A stretch of DNA of 60,000 bases from Tubiluchus corallicola. Taxonomy: Eukaryota > Priapulida > Priapulimorpha > Priapulimorphida > Tubiluchidae. Below, piece by piece: positions 59,308 through 60,000 of the stretch. Position numbers and translations under genes: made by a program. The notes under the pieces are model-generated. The model had not been told where the DNA came from and ran no database searches. It was given only the letters and a program-made list of their open reading frames with translations. Numbering within the stretch: position 1 is the first letter of the stretch; each line of letters begins with the position of its first letter. The stretch lies in contig JAQGDQ010000014.1 of NCBI GenBank assembly GCA_030141605.1, forward strand, positions 1,015,001-1,075,000, in the 5' to 3' direction.

Positions 59308-60000
59308 AGGATGTTGAAAAACAACAAAAACGAAAGACATTAAATTTTTTCGTTACAGGGTAAAGGTATATACAACAAAATAGGAGATTGCTAGTTACTT
59401 GCAAGGAAATGGCATCGCTGTAGTTCATTGGTATGCGTCTAAAAAATGGTTTGTGTTGGCGCGCATACGGCACCAGAAGATGATGTAATGGGCCCTGACT
59501 TGTGGCCGGAACACGTTTCAATACCGAGATGGGTTTTCAAGCCTCGGTAAGAACGTTCTTCAGCTGCGGAGGACAAGCAAAGGAGGACAAAATGAAATTA
59601 CGATGGAAAAAGTAGCACATCATGTGAGATACAAATCGAGTATGTAGTAACCAAATTTGTATAAAAACAAGTGTCAGACAAGGGGTGTGTTATCATTTAT
59701 TTTATATGCTGTACATACAGATGACCTTAGACGCGTTAGGCTGGTTACGGTTGTTATGTAACAGATAATTTTATAGGCACTGTCATGTATGGTTATGACA
59801 TTGTCTTACTGTCGAGGCCATGTAAACACTTACGTGAAATGCTTGAAATCAGTGAAAGACATGGTATAAAATGAAGTATCTCATTTAATACTTACAGAAC
59901 ACGTCTTCTTTACTCTGGCAAAGACTTTACTGGTAAGGGTGTAATCCATTTTTGCGGTAAACAGCTGATCTGGAAATAGACGGTCAAGTATTAGGGTTGC
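59308..60000. other. Intergenic DNA at the window edge; nothing recognised
   Basis: A minus-strand ORF (59237-59521) overlaps the frame above and looks like its shadow. No other signal. Confidence 0.4.

Overview
This window is animal (metazoan) nuclear DNA, AT-rich, with one multi-exon gene on the minus strand, several generations of transposable elements and long gene-poor stretches. Spliced exons with GT/AG borders, TTAGGG-type interstitial repeats, LINEs, an LTR retrotransposon with a tRNA-Leu primer site and hAT-type MITEs all say eukaryote. The gene content says animal. The species cannot be fixed from the sequence. Gmr1-like LTR elements were first described from deuterostomes, but this does not decide it.

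Left part (5109-17230, minus strand): a complete SLC1-family glutamate transporter closest to EAAT2/SLC1A2. I assembled ten coding exons whose phases all join, giving 562 residues. They include a 60-base exon that an ORF search would miss. Intron 3 (10680-15162) holds a 5'-truncated LINE (plus strand, 748-codon ORF with reverse transcriptase) inserted into an older minus-strand LINE relic, so it is an element inside an element inside an intron. Other introns hold AC, ATG and AAT microsatellites. Positions 1-5108 lie downstream of the gene and hold no convincing gene.

Middle part (17231-31545): the upstream side of the transporter gene, a tRNA-like SINE, a pure CA/CG tract, a small inverted-repeat element with a telomere-like core, then a recent 8.4-kb LTR retrotransposon (22751-31136, minus strand). 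This has 1.4-kb LTRs that differ at only a few positions, a 5-bp target duplication (CCTAG), a tRNA-Leu primer-binding site, gag, zinc knuckle, protease, integrase, reverse transcriptase and RNase H. Its pol order is protease-integrase-RT-RNase H, the copia order, but the protein sequences are gypsy type. This is the signature of the Gmr1 group. Its gag frame is broken, its gag-pro join is shifted, and a single in-frame TAG separates integrase from RT. It landed in a decayed tandem array of about 151-bp units.

Right part (31546-60000): gene-poor DNA with a relic of a different LINE, three hAT-type MITEs (two with perfect 8-bp target duplications), a 35-bp minisatellite of about 14 units without indels, a 39-bp minisatellite, SINE heads, an interstitial telomere-like block and simple repeats. 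Two stretches look as if they could be coding but I do not recognise them: a possible last exon at 43685-43886 (minus) and a 206-codon frame at 58690-59307 (plus) broken by one TGA.
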